Of a DNA stretch of 33,829 nt, positions 7,867 through 15,150 are shown piece by piece. The translations under genes were made by a program, and so were the position numbers. The notes below the pieces were generated by a model. That model saw nothing but the letters and a program-made list of their open reading frames with translations. It was not told the DNA's origin and did not search any database. Origin of the DNA: Cyanobacteria bacterium SIG27. GTDB taxonomy: Bacteria; Cyanobacteriota; Vampirovibrionia; Gastranaerophilales; Gastranaerophilaceae. The stretch is from positions 1 to 33,829 of the forward strand of contig SUTT01000022.1 of the NCBI GenBank assembly GCA_015152565.1, in the 5' to 3' direction. How positions within the stretch are numbered: the stretch's first letter is position 1; every line of letters starts with the position of its first letter.

Positions 7867-8751
7867 CTATACTTTTGTATTTTGTGCTGTATTTATAACA
7901 GTTCCCATTTGTGACATTAACCCTTCAGCTTGTGCTGCACCAATTTTTTTATGCAAATAGTTTGCCCTATCTATAACAATATTATCTTGGAGATTCCGAA
8001 ACACTGAGGCTGTTTCTACATTGTTTAAATTCATTGTCGCATCTTTTTGGTATTCATCTTTAATAATAGTTATTTTTGCATTATTGGAAATTACATTTTT
8101 ACCTTCTATGACTTTAGTTTCTGGAATATTTTGAATTTTGCTTTCGAACCTATATATAATTCTTTCTTTTGCTTCTGTTGAATATGTAATTTGCACATCA
8201 AACCATAATTCGACTTGTCTGTTATTGTCGAGCTGTTCCCATAATTTCTTCCTTTGTTCATTATTATGAACTCTTAAGATAAACTCTTCGCCACCCCGTA
8301 ATAATTTAATATTGTTATTATATTGTTCTTCAATTATTGCATTTGATTCGGTTGTTAATTTAGTTTTTATATTAACATTTAACGCATGTAAGTTATTTCG
8401 ACTTTCATTTTTAACACAAAACAATCTGTGATTCTCTGTGTATAATTTTTCTGAATCATCATAAAAATCAAAACCGTCTTTAGGCGAAGAAAGCACTAAA
8501 ACTCGCTCCCTGTTGTTATATGTGATTAACTCATCTATTACATTGCCAAAACTACAAAATTTAAGATATGGCTTAATAATAACTAATTTATCTTTTTTAT
8601 ATTGATAATCTTTGTCTTTTTCATACGTTTCAATAGTTTTTTTATGAGTATAAATTACTGCAACTAAAGTCGCAGTGGCAGTTAATAGTCCTGAAAAAAT
8701 TGTGGCACCAAAAATCCACCAATCCGTAATAAAAATAGTCTGATTCACCAT
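7867..8751 (-). CDS. Membrane-anchored protein of unknown function, linked to restriction-modification
   Basis: A 294-residue protein with no family I recognise. One strong membrane helix lies at about residues 11-34, followed by a charged, probably coiled segment (YTHKKTIETYEKDKDYQYKK). The remainder is a soluble, mostly beta/mixed domain expected in the cytoplasm, because positive charges follow the helix. The start is well supported by AGGAGG 8 bases upstream of the ATG at 8751. It begins 18 bases after the methyltransferase stop and is followed 7 bases later by the 311-residue gene, so all four genes read as one operon. A membrane sensor or anchor paired with a soluble partner is a common layout in phage defence, but that role here is only inference. 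Confidence 0.75.
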   Translation of the reverse strand: MVNQTIFITDWWIFGATIFSGLLTATATLVAVIYTHKKTIETYEKDKDYQYKKDKLVIIKPYLKFCSFGNVIDELITYNNRERVLVLSSPKDGFDFYDDSEKLYTENHRLFCVKNESRNNLHALNVNIKTKLTTESNAIIEEQYNNNIKLLRGGEEFILRVHNNEQRKKLWEQLDNNRQVELWFDVQITYSTEAKERIIYRFESKIQNIPETKVIEGKNVISNNAKITIIKDEYQKDATMNLNNVETASVFRNLQDNIVIDRANYLHKKIGAAQAEGLMSQMGTVINTAQNTKV

Positions 8752-8769
8752 TTATGATACCTCCTTTGA

Positions 8770-9801
8770 CTAACTTGCCAAAACTAATTTAGCGTTATTT
8801 TGCAGGTTAATAACAGAACTTAAATCTTCCATTATTTTACTTGCTAATGCATAAGCCATATTTACAGGAACTGCATTTCCAACCATTTTGTAACCATTTA
8901 TTAGATTTGAATATTTAAATTCAAAATCATCAGGGAATGTCTGAATTCTTGCACATTCTCTCAATGATAATCTTCTGTATAAATGCTCTTGCCCTTTAAC
9001 AAATTCTCTTTTGTTTTGTTCTACAAAGGTCATTTTAGGCGCTTGTGGATGAATCGGTGCGTGTCGTCCACCTGCTTGTATTGTAAATGAAGGCTCATCC
9101 CAAGCTCTAACACGATTTCTTGACATAAATATTGTGGAAAAGCCACCTATCATATATTCATGATTTGGAACAATGCATTTTGAACCATTTGTATAATTTT
9201 TTTCTTTAGCAGGTAAAGCGGATTCTTTTAAATCCCAAATGGCATCCTTTAAAACTGGTTTATATTCTTGCATTTCAGGAAATTCAAAAGTTATATTTAA
9301 ATCGTTTCTGTACCCAACAAAAATTACACGTTTTCTATCTTGCGGTACATTGTAATTGTTTGCATTTATCAATCTAAAACTTAAATTATAGCCAGATTCT
9401 TTAAATAGTTTTTTAATATTAGATAAAGCTTCTGAATGTCTTTGTGCTAACATTCCTTCAACATTTTCAGCCAAGAAAAACAAAGGTTTTTTATCTCTTA
9501 AGATTCTAATAAATTCGTAGAATAATTGCCCCCTTGAGTCGTTTATTCCTCGCAAGGCACCTGCTTCACTCCAACTTTGACAGGGCGGACCGCCAATAAT
9601 TCCGATACAGTCTGGAATATCTTCAGATGGAACATTTCTAATGTTTCTTCTATCAAGAACAGTATTAGGGAAATTATGTTCAAATGTTTCCCAAATAGTT
9701 GAATCATATTCATTTGCCCATACAATATCAAACCCAGCTTTTTCGAAGCCTTTATCTAACCCCCCTGCACCTGAAAATAAACTTACAATTTTTTTAGTCA
9801 T
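8770..9801 (-). CDS. DNA (cytosine-5) methyltransferase, type II
   Basis: Transfers a methyl group from S-adenosylmethionine to carbon 5 of cytosine in the recognition site, protecting host DNA from the adjacent nuclease. It has 343 residues. The conserved motifs are in order: [11 protein letters not shown] (residues 9-18), [11 protein letters not shown] with catalytic Cys74, VI AENV (111-114), VIII QDRKRV, the target-recognition region from about 190 to 280, and [11 protein letters not shown]. Size and partner match the NgoPII system, whose methylase acts on GGCC; the specificity here is inferred from the nuclease family. The start overlaps the end of the nuclease gene by 8 bases. Confidence 0.95.
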   Translation of the reverse strand: MTKKIVSLFSGAGGLDKGFEKAGFDIVWANEYDSTIWETFEHNFPNTVLDRRNIRNVPSEDIPDCIGIIGGPPCQSWSEAGALRGINDSRGQLFYEFIRILRDKKPLFFLAENVEGMLAQRHSEALSNIKKLFKESGYNLSFRLINANNYNVPQDRKRVIFVGYRNDLNITFEFPEMQEYKPVLKDAIWDLKESALPAKEKNYTNGSKCIVPNHEYMIGGFSTIFMSRNRVRAWDEPSFTIQAGGRHAPIHPQAPKMTFVEQNKREFVKGQEHLYRRLSLRECARIQTFPDDFEFKYSNLINGYKMVGNAVPVNMAYALASKIMEDLSSVINLQNNAKLVLAS

Positions 9802-10648
9802 AATAAAACTCCAAAAATTTGATATTTTCTAAATTAGCAGGATTATTTGGATTTTTAATTTGCAAACTTGAAATAAAAAATTTATTATTATCAACTAAAT
9901 TTTCTAAATTATTTCTATCAATTTCACAAAAAGAATTGTATTTTTCTTCTTTTATTACACAATAAAATGCAAAATTTGAATTTTCTTTTTTCTTTGGAAG
10001 ATAATCAAATACTTTTTTAGGTTGAGAAAGCAACCACATTCCTCGAACCCTTAAACTTGTAATACCAAGTGGATCAACTTTATTGATTCTCCCTAATTCA
10101 TTAGTTTCTGCTAATTCGATATTAGGAATAGAATGTAACCCCTCAGTAATAGTATTTTTTATTCGCTCATATATTTCCTTATCAGCAGCATAACAATCCC
10201 CATATACAAACCAAAGTTCTTTTAAACTGTTATCATCCGTGTGCCCTATGATGTAAATAATATCTTTTTCTGTCCATTGTTCACAGTTTTGGCAAGCACG
10301 ATTTATCATTCGACTATTTGAATACAATTTCGCTTTAGGATATGAACTATTTAACTGTAAATCAATCGAATTACTTTGCACTTTCTTAACTTCAATTGCA
10401 TCGCCATTTCTCAATATAATATCAGGTGGATTATTTTGATTTCCTGTATAGGAAAATACTTCATTATAAGTCTGTATTCTGCAATAGTCATTATTGCAAG
10501 ATAATGTATTTGCAAATAAATCTTTGATATATTTTTCTAAAGCATCGCCAACACCATTAGCACGATTTCGTCCTGAATAATGAGAAGTTAATTCGATTAC
10601 AGGGCTTTCTACTAGGTTTTTAATTGCGATTAAAATATTTGAACTCAC
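9794..10648 (-). CDS. Type II restriction endonuclease, NgoPII-like
   Basis: Cuts unmodified DNA; members of the NgoPII family recognise GGCC. It has 284 residues. The N-terminal part has the family-like segment [20 protein letters not shown]. The catalytic PD-(D/E)xK motif reads PPD (Asp76), then GDAIEVKK with Glu86 and Lys88. A Cys pair (CQNC) near residue 118 and the segment [10 protein letters not shown] also fit my memory of this family. The start is GTG at 10648, preceded by GGGGGA at good spacing. It is the first gene of the operon, with the nuclease before the methylase, so expression timing must be controlled somehow. No classical C-protein gene is present. Confidence 0.85.
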   Translation of the reverse strand: MSSNILIAIKNLVESPVIELTSHYSGRNRANGVGDALEKYIKDLFANTLSCNNDYCRIQTYNEVFSYTGNQNNPPDIILRNGDAIEVKKVQSNSIDLQLNSSYPKAKLYSNSRMINRACQNCEQWTEKDIIYIIGHTDDNSLKELWFVYGDCYAADKEIYERIKNTITEGLHSIPNIELAETNELGRINKVDPLGITSLRVRGMWLLSQPKKVFDYLPKKKENSNFAFYCVIKEEKYNSFCEIDRNNLENLVDNNKFFISSLQIKNPNNPANLENIKFLEFYYD

Positions 10649-10669
10649 ACTTCCCCCTTGTATAAGTTA

Positions 10670-10707
10670 ATTATACATAAAAATAACCATTTTTACATGT
10701 TTGTAAA
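10670..10707 (-). promoter_or_regulatory. Promoter/operator of the restriction-modification operon
   Basis: On the minus strand a perfect TATAAT box (10675-10670) lies 21 bases before the nuclease GTG codon. An inverted repeat TTTACA-tgtt-TGTAAA (10692-10707) covers the position expected for the -35 element, which is itself poor. That layout suits a promoter controlled by a dimeric DNA-binding protein. The regulator is unknown. Confidence 0.45.
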
Positions 10708-10738
10708 GTTTAACTAAATTATTAACTTGACTTCCAAG

Positions 10739-10750
10739 CACTTGCAAGTG
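10739..10750. promoter_or_regulatory. 12-bp palindrome in the divergent promoter region
   Basis: CACTTGCAAGTG is a perfect palindrome. It begins 7 bases after a TTGACT (-35-like, near 10727) that points toward the plus-strand 71-residue gene. It could be an operator. No protein partner can be named. Confidence 0.35.
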
Positions 10751-10758
10751 ATGTATGT

Positions 10759-10780
10759 CACAACCTAAAAGGAGGTTGTG
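10759..10780 (+). promoter_or_regulatory. Hairpin containing the ribosome binding site
   Basis: CACAACCT (10759-10766) pairs perfectly with AGGTTGTG (10773-10780) around an AAAAGG loop. The AAGGAGG Shine-Dalgarno of the next gene spans the loop and the first bases of the 3' arm, one base before the ATG. It may tune translation. Because the arms are symmetrical it could also be a DNA operator. Confidence 0.45.
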
Positions 10781-10781
10781 T

Positions 10782-10997
10782 ATGGAAGAAAGATTTGTTA
10801 TCAAAAGAAAAGATTTTAAGAAACTAGAAAAATATGCTGAAAATATTTATAACACAGCAGTTGTGATTGATTATTTTTGCTCATCACAAAAGGAATACGA
10901 AGAACTATATAACTTAGCACCAATTGTGAAAAATCTTCGTCGTGATGCAGACCAAGTTAATGCGTTTTTTATAAATTATCCTGAAAGTATAGACTAA
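10782..10997 (+). CDS. Small unknown protein divergent from the restriction-modification operon
   Basis: A 71-residue, charged, probably helical protein (MEERFVIKRKDFKKLEKYAE at the start) with no recognised family. I chose the ATG at 10782 because AAGGAGG lies 6 bases upstream; a longer frame from 10755 would translate through the hairpin. It is transcribed away from the nuclease gene and shares about 130 bases of intergenic DNA with it, the place where control proteins of restriction systems often sit. However, I see no helix-turn-helix pattern like that of C proteins, so a regulatory role is only a possibility. Confidence 0.6.
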   Translation: MEERFVIKRKDFKKLEKYAENIYNTAVVIDYFCSSQKEYEELYNLAPIVKNLRRDADQVNAFFINYPESID

Positions 10998-11291
10998 TAA
11001 TTTTTAATTTTGAATTACATTTTGAATAAAATTTTCAAATAAATTACATTCAATAAATTACATTGGTGGAATAATTATTCCTAAATTTACTTAATTTTGT
11101 AATTTTAACAAAATTAGGTTCAAAGTCTTTCTGCAACTCATTTTCAACCAGATTTATCCAAATGTAATTAAAGCTCAATAAATTACATTTGATGTAATTT
11201 ATTCAAAACTTCCCTCTAGGTCGGAAGTTGTTATTAGGAGAGGGAAGAAAGTATTTCCCTTGAAGTGGGAAGTAAAAAACTAATGCAATTG

Positions 11292-11323
11292 AAAATGTAA
11301 TCGAAAATTTTCGATTACATTTT
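11292..11323. repeat. Perfect 32-bp palindrome
   Basis: The left half AAAATGTAATCGAAAA is followed directly by its exact complement, with no loop and no mismatch. There is no T-run directly after it, so it is a poor terminator. It is more like a protein-binding or cruciform site. Confidence 0.9.
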
Positions 11324-11352
11324 ATAAAAACACTAAAATTTAAATATATAAA

Positions 11353-11407
11353 GGACATTTGAGGGACAAAGCTAGGACAAGCAAAGGACACAAAACGGAC
11401 ATTTCGT
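11353..11407 (+). repeat. Five GGACA repeats at exact 11-bp spacing
   Basis: GGACA starts at 11353, 11364, 11375, 11386 and 11397, each exactly 11 bases apart, about one DNA helical turn. The six bases between copies differ, so this is not a simple tandem duplication, and a period of 11 is incompatible with a coding repeat. The last unit lies in AAACGGACATTT (11393-11404), which has an exact inverted copy at 11504-11515. The arrangement resembles iterons or a multi-site protein binding array. Confidence 0.8.
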
Positions 11408-11619
11408 CCATCACTACTTTGTCCAACCAAAACCGAGGGAAGCAGCCTCAATCTCAAATACCAAGCCAATCTCACTTCAAAATTTCAATTACATATTTTT
11501 CAAAAATGTCCGTTTATCTATACAGAAAAAGACATTTGGTTTTTAGTTTATTTTTTTTAAATTATAAAAAAATAATTAAGAAATTCCCAAAAATAAAATT
11601 TTAGTTTTAATATAATATT

Positions 11620-12660
11620 ATGAAATACAAAGACTATTATGAAATACTAGGCGTTTCAAGAAGCGCTTCGCAACAAGAAATTAAATCATCATATAGAAAA
11701 TTGGCTCGCAAATATCATCCAGATGTTAATAAAACATCTGATGCACAAGCGAAATTTAAAGATATAAACGAAGCTTATGAAGTTTTAGGAGATGAAGCCA
11801 AAAGAAAAAGATACGACCAGCTTGGCTCTGCTTGGTCATCTGGTGCAGATTTTAATGTTCCTCCCGGATTTGAGGGCTTTAATTTTTCAAATTTTGGCGG
11901 TGGGCAATCAACCGGCGGTTTTTCAGACTTTTTCTCTGCAATTTTTGGGGACATGATGTCGTCTCAAATGGGCGGCAGTTCAAGAGGATTTAATCAAGGC
12001 TTTTCATCCGGAGGCTTTGGAGATTTTTCACAATTTAACCAAGGTAACCAAAGAAGAAATCAAGCGCAACAGCAAAAAGATGAATCTCTTGATATTATTC
12101 AAAATGTTGTTTTAACACTTGAAGATGTTGTTAATTCGCCTAAAAAAACTGTTACAATAACAGCTTATCAACAGTGCAGCGTATGCCATGGCTCTCGTCA
12201 GGGTTTTTGTTCAAATTGTTCTGGAACAGGTATTGAAAAAATAACCAAGAATATAACTTTTCAAGTACCAAAAGCCGTTAAACAAGGGCAAAAAATTCGT
12301 TTAAAAGGTGAAGGCAAAAAAGACGCCTATGGAAGAGTTGGAGATGTTTATCTGACGGTTAAAATTGAAGATAGTGAATATGAAATTAACGGTACAACTC
12401 TAATTAAAGATGTTGAGCTTTTGCCATACGAGGCGGCTTTGGGTTGTGAAAAACAAATTCAAACACCATCCGGAAAAGTTAAAATCAAGTTTCCTCCTAA
12501 AATGTCAACCGGCAAAAAGCTTCGTTTAAAAGAAATGGGTTTACCATCAAAAGATAATAAAAAAGGTGATTTTGAGGCAAGAGTTAAAATCATTATTCCA
12601 TCTGAATTATCAAAAGAAGCAATTGAGTTGTATGAAAAACTCAAAAAAATTAATTCTTAA
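11620..12660 (+). CDS. DnaJ-like co-chaperone with a reduced zinc-binding domain
   Basis: A J-domain protein that stimulates the ATPase of Hsp70 (DnaK) and delivers substrates to it; 346 residues. The J domain covers about residues 1-70 with HPD at 33-35. A long Gly/Phe/Ser/Gln-rich linker follows (about 80-160). A small Cys cluster has CSVC (186, 189) and CSNC (197, 200), and two beta-sandwich substrate domains run to the C-terminus. Classical DnaJ has four CxxCxGxG repeats binding two zinc ions; CbpA has none. This protein has two and so is intermediate. No dnaK or grpE is adjacent. No Shine-Dalgarno precedes the ATG; a TATAAT at 11611-11616 lies only 3 bases before it. Confidence 0.9.
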   Translation: MKYKDYYEILGVSRSASQQEIKSSYRKLARKYHPDVNKTSDAQAKFKDINEAYEVLGDEAKRKRYDQLGSAWSSGADFNVPPGFEGFNFSNFGGGQSTGGFSDFFSAIFGDMMSSQMGGSSRGFNQGFSSGGFGDFSQFNQGNQRRNQAQQQKDESLDIIQNVVLTLEDVVNSPKKTVTITAYQQCSVCHGSRQGFCSNCSGTGIEKITKNITFQVPKAVKQGQKIRLKGEGKKDAYGRVGDVYLTVKIEDSEYEINGTTLIKDVELLPYEAALGCEKQIQTPSGKVKIKFPPKMSTGKKLRLKEMGLPSKDNKKGDFEARVKIIIPSELSKEAIELYEKLKKINS

Positions 12661-12692
12661 TATTATTTTACAATAATGTCAATTAAAGTTTG

Positions 12693-12744
12693 AAAATATC
12701 CTTTATATATACAAGAGAGATAAAAATAATTGAAAGGATATTTT
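12693..12744 (+). promoter_or_regulatory. 12-bp inverted repeat occluding a Shine-Dalgarno
   Basis: AAAATATCCTTT (12693-12704) is exactly complementary to AAAGGATATTTT (12733-12744), with a 28-base loop. The 3' arm contains the AAAGGA Shine-Dalgarno and abuts the ATG at 12745. If folded in the mRNA it would block ribosome binding. The pairs are mostly A-U, so it could open with temperature or ligand binding. Confidence 0.6.
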
Positions 12745-13242
12745 ATGAGCTTTACTGATATGGCGATTAGAACCGGTACTTATACACCAAAAGCGTTAGA
12801 TTCGAATAATAATGGTGTAAACGAATTTAAACGAGTTACAAACACGCAAAGTGGCGTAATTGAATTTGAAGATTTTGATTTTGATGAAAACGGTGCTGTT
12901 GACTATCGTAGAAGCTATTCATATACAGAAGACGGTAAAATGACATCGGAAGAATTTTTCACTAATTCTCCTCGAAATAATGAAAAAGTTTGGATGGAAG
13001 AAAAAACACCTTTTGATAAAATTTTAAATTCTTTAGGAATTGAAACAGAGTTAACTTTAAGCGATATAGACGTAGAGGCAATGAGAGCACAAGCCGATGA
13101 ACTGACAGCTCAGTATGTTTCAGAATTTGGCGAAGAAGAGGAAATAAAAGCTGAATCTGTTGCAATTATTAAGGCGCAAATGGAAGCTGCAAAGGCTGCT
13201 ATAGCTAAGTCTATTGATGAGTTGCCATTTAAGCTAGGTTAA
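12745..13242 (+). CDS. Small protein with EF-hand-like calcium loops
   Basis: A 165-residue protein without a recognised family. Two loops resemble calcium-binding EF-hand or dockerin loops: DSNNNGVNEF (residues 19-28) and DFDENGAVDY (46-55). A third, weaker one follows (YTEDGKMTSEEF). The C-terminal half is acidic and Ala-rich and probably helical (about 100-160). There is no signal peptide or membrane segment. I chose the ATG at 12745 because AAAGGA lies 6 bases upstream; an upstream TTG at 12730 would translate the Shine-Dalgarno itself. Calcium binding is inferred from the loop pattern only. Confidence 0.7.
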   Translation: MSFTDMAIRTGTYTPKALDSNNNGVNEFKRVTNTQSGVIEFEDFDFDENGAVDYRRSYSYTEDGKMTSEEFFTNSPRNNEKVWMEEKTPFDKILNSLGIETELTLSDIDVEAMRAQADELTAQYVSEFGEEEEIKAESVAIIKAQMEAAKAAIAKSIDELPFKLG

Positions 13243-13355
13243 AATTTTAACTAAACATTACAGACTTTCTTTTTCTTATACTTTTGTCTATTATGATATA
13301 GTTAAGTCAGATGTATAATAAACTTATGACTAACTGTCGAATAGAGGAAAGTAAA

Positions 13356-14570
13356 ATGGAAAACAAAGAACATCTTAAATTAACAAAAATTCGCTTTTGG
13401 GCAATATTAATTCTTGCATTAGTTGGTATTGGTTTATGTATAGAACTTGGTTATATTTTTTATAAAACCAACTTTTTATCAACGTTTGCACCAAGTTTTT
13501 GTGCGGTTTCGGAATTAATTGATTGCGATGGAGTAGCTCAAACAAGTTATGCATTATCCATGGGTGTTCCAAACGCTGTTTGGGGTTTGATATTGTATCT
13601 TGTTATGATAATGCTTTTGTTTGTTGATAAAATTCAAGCAAAATTTAAAAACACAATTTTTGACGTTTTTGAAAACCCAAGAAGCTATATTTCTTTTTTT
13701 GGTATTTTATCGTTCATTATTTCGATGGTTTTAGCGTTTATTTCAATTTTTAAAATTCAAAAAATTTGTGCGCTTTGTTTTGTTACTTATTTTATTAATT
13801 TTGCAATTGCACTTTTAGCTAATACCAAAGGCTTTTTTGTGCAAGATATTATCATCACTGTTCGTGATTTTTTAAAAGGTGCAAAAAAACATTTTATCTT
13901 GTTTTTGATTGTTTTGACTGCTTTTATTTCAACATTGGTCTATTGTCAAAACAGCCTAATTTTTTCTCCAAAACTTAAAAAAGAAAAAATGCAAAAAGAA
14001 TTTTTTGAAGCAACTAAAAACAAATATCCTGTCAAAGGAAATATTTTAGGCAGCAACAATGCAAAAGTTGTTATATATGTATATAGTGATTATAACTGTC
14101 CATTTTGTAAAGTTGTACACATGATGCTTCATAAAGCAGCCAGAGAAGAAAATATTAAAGTTGAAGAAGTTCATTTTCCGCTAGATACAAGTTGTAATAC
14201 AAAAATTGGCGGAACATTGGGCGGGCATGAGAATTCTTGTGCATATTCAAAATATGCTATGGCAGCCAAAAAACAAGGATATTTATGGCCAATGGCAGAT
14301 ATTTTATTCTATAAGCGTCCAATGAATCTAGATGAAATGAAGCAATATGTTAAAGAAGCAAAATTGAATATTGACTTTGAACAGCTTGAAAAAGATTATC
14401 AAAGTAAAGAGATTGAAGAACAACTTCAAAAAGATATAGATAGAACTGTATCTAAAGGAATTATGGGTACTCCTAGCCTTGAAATTAATGGCGTTGTTTA
14501 TGTTGGTGCTATGCCTTATGATGAATTAATTAAACAAATTAAACTTGCTAAAAAAAGAGCAGAAAATTAA
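13356..14570 (+). CDS. VKOR-thioredoxin fusion, disulfide-bond formation
   Basis: A membrane protein that oxidises cysteines in exported proteins and passes the electrons to a quinone; 404 residues. The N-terminal VKOR domain has four to five membrane helices. Its loop cysteines Cys49 and Cys57 and redox centre CALC (Cys138, Cys141) correspond to the four essential cysteines of bacterial VKOR. After another membrane helix (about residues 180-200) comes a DsbA-like thioredoxin domain with CPFC (Cys248, Cys251) and the cis-Pro motif GTPSLEING. One protein thus joins the DsbB-like and DsbA-like functions, as in cyanobacteria. The start at 13356 has GAGGAAAG upstream. The next gene follows after 9 bases. 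Confidence 0.93.
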   Translation: MENKEHLKLTKIRFWAILILALVGIGLCIELGYIFYKTNFLSTFAPSFCAVSELIDCDGVAQTSYALSMGVPNAVWGLILYLVMIMLLFVDKIQAKFKNTIFDVFENPRSYISFFGILSFIISMVLAFISIFKIQKICALCFVTYFINFAIALLANTKGFFVQDIIITVRDFLKGAKKHFILFLIVLTAFISTLVYCQNSLIFSPKLKKEKMQKEFFEATKNKYPVKGNILGSNNAKVVIYVYSDYNCPFCKVVHMMLHKAAREENIKVEEVHFPLDTSCNTKIGGTLGGHENSCAYSKYAMAAKKQGYLWPMADILFYKRPMNLDEMKQYVKEAKLNIDFEQLEKDYQSKEIEEQLQKDIDRTVSKGIMGTPSLEINGVVYVGAMPYDELIKQIKLAKKRAEN

Positions 14571-14579
14571 TAGGAAGTT

Positions 14580-15131
14580 ATGAAAAAAATAATACTACAT
14601 GCTTGTTGTGCACCTTGCGCAAGTTATCCGATAAAAAAATTAATTGAGGATGATTATGAGCCTGTAGTATTTTTTTATAATCCGAATATTTTTCCTTCTT
14701 GTGAATACGATATCAGAAGAGTTGAGCTTGAAAAATATTGCAAAAAAAATGGAGTTCAATATTTTGAGGGTGATTATGAAATTAAAAGATTTTATGAAGC
14801 TATAGATGGTTTTGAAAATGAACCAGAAAAAGGAAAGCGTTGTTCAATTTGTTTTGATTTAAGGCTTGATAAGAGCGCACAGTTTGCAATTTCTAAGGGT
14901 ATAAATTGTTTTACAACAACTCTATCAGTTTCGCCACACAAAAATTCTATTCAAATTTTTGAAGCAGGAAGAAAAATTGCTCAAAAGTATGGTGTTGAAT
15001 TTTTAGAATACAACTTCAAAAAACAAGATGGTTTTAAAATTTCTCGTGCTATTGCAAGAGAAAATAATATGTACGCACAAAGCTATTGCGGGTGCGAGTT
15101 TAGCAAAGATAAAATAAGTATTGAAAAATAG
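14580..15131 (+). CDS. queH: Epoxyqueuosine reductase QueH
   Basis: Catalyses the last step of queuosine synthesis, reducing epoxyqueuosine to queuosine in the wobble position of certain tRNAs. It is the iron-sulfur alternative to the cobalamin enzyme QueG. It has 183 residues. The family cysteines are present: HACCAPC at the start (Cys9, Cys10, Cys13), CSIC (Cys88, Cys91) and CGC near the end (Cys170, Cys172). The TTLSVSPHKN segment (about 118-128) is also typical. It starts 9 bases after the VKOR fusion gene, so the two are probably co-transcribed, although their functions are not obviously related. No other queuosine genes are in the window. Confidence 0.93.
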   Translation: MKKIILHACCAPCASYPIKKLIEDDYEPVVFFYNPNIFPSCEYDIRRVELEKYCKKNGVQYFEGDYEIKRFYEAIDGFENEPEKGKRCSICFDLRLDKSAQFAISKGINCFTTTLSVSPHKNSIQIFEAGRKIAQKYGVEFLEYNFKKQDGFKISRAIARENNMYAQSYCGCEFSKDKISIEK

Positions 15132-15150
15132 TAAAATTTGAGGATTAAAT

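Larger units (their letters stand above)
11013..11494. repeat. Cluster of AATTACATT motifs with long palindromes
   Basis: Part of the gene-free region 10998-11619. AATTACATT or its complement, whole or nearly so, occurs at about 11013, 11042, 11056, 11161, 11181, 11192, 11294, 11314 and 11487. Some copies are arranged as inverted pairs: AATAAATTACAT-ttg-ATGTAATTTATT (11177-11203) and the perfect 32-bp palindrome at 11292-11323. A separate inverted repeat CTTCCCTCT (11209-11217) with AGAGGGAAG (11239-11247) lies between them. No coding frame fits. Confidence 0.75.

Noticed and set aside
11353-11407. CRISPR array
   Set aside because: The repeats are only 5 bases with 6-base spacers. There is no leader or cas gene, and the period of 11 is far too short.
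11203-11475. Minus-strand 90-codon frame in the intergenic repeat region
   Set aside because: It crosses the perfect palindrome and the GGACA array, lacks a ribosome site and has a low-complexity composition.
11611-11616. TATAAT as promoter of the dnaJ-like gene
   Set aside because: It lies only 3 bases before the ATG, so transcription would start at or after the start codon. No suitable -35 was seen.
11000-11619. Chromosomal replication origin
   Set aside because: Only one DnaA-box-like word (TTATCCAAA near 11155) was seen, and there is no dnaA or dnaN nearby. A non-DnaA binding array is more in line with what is seen.
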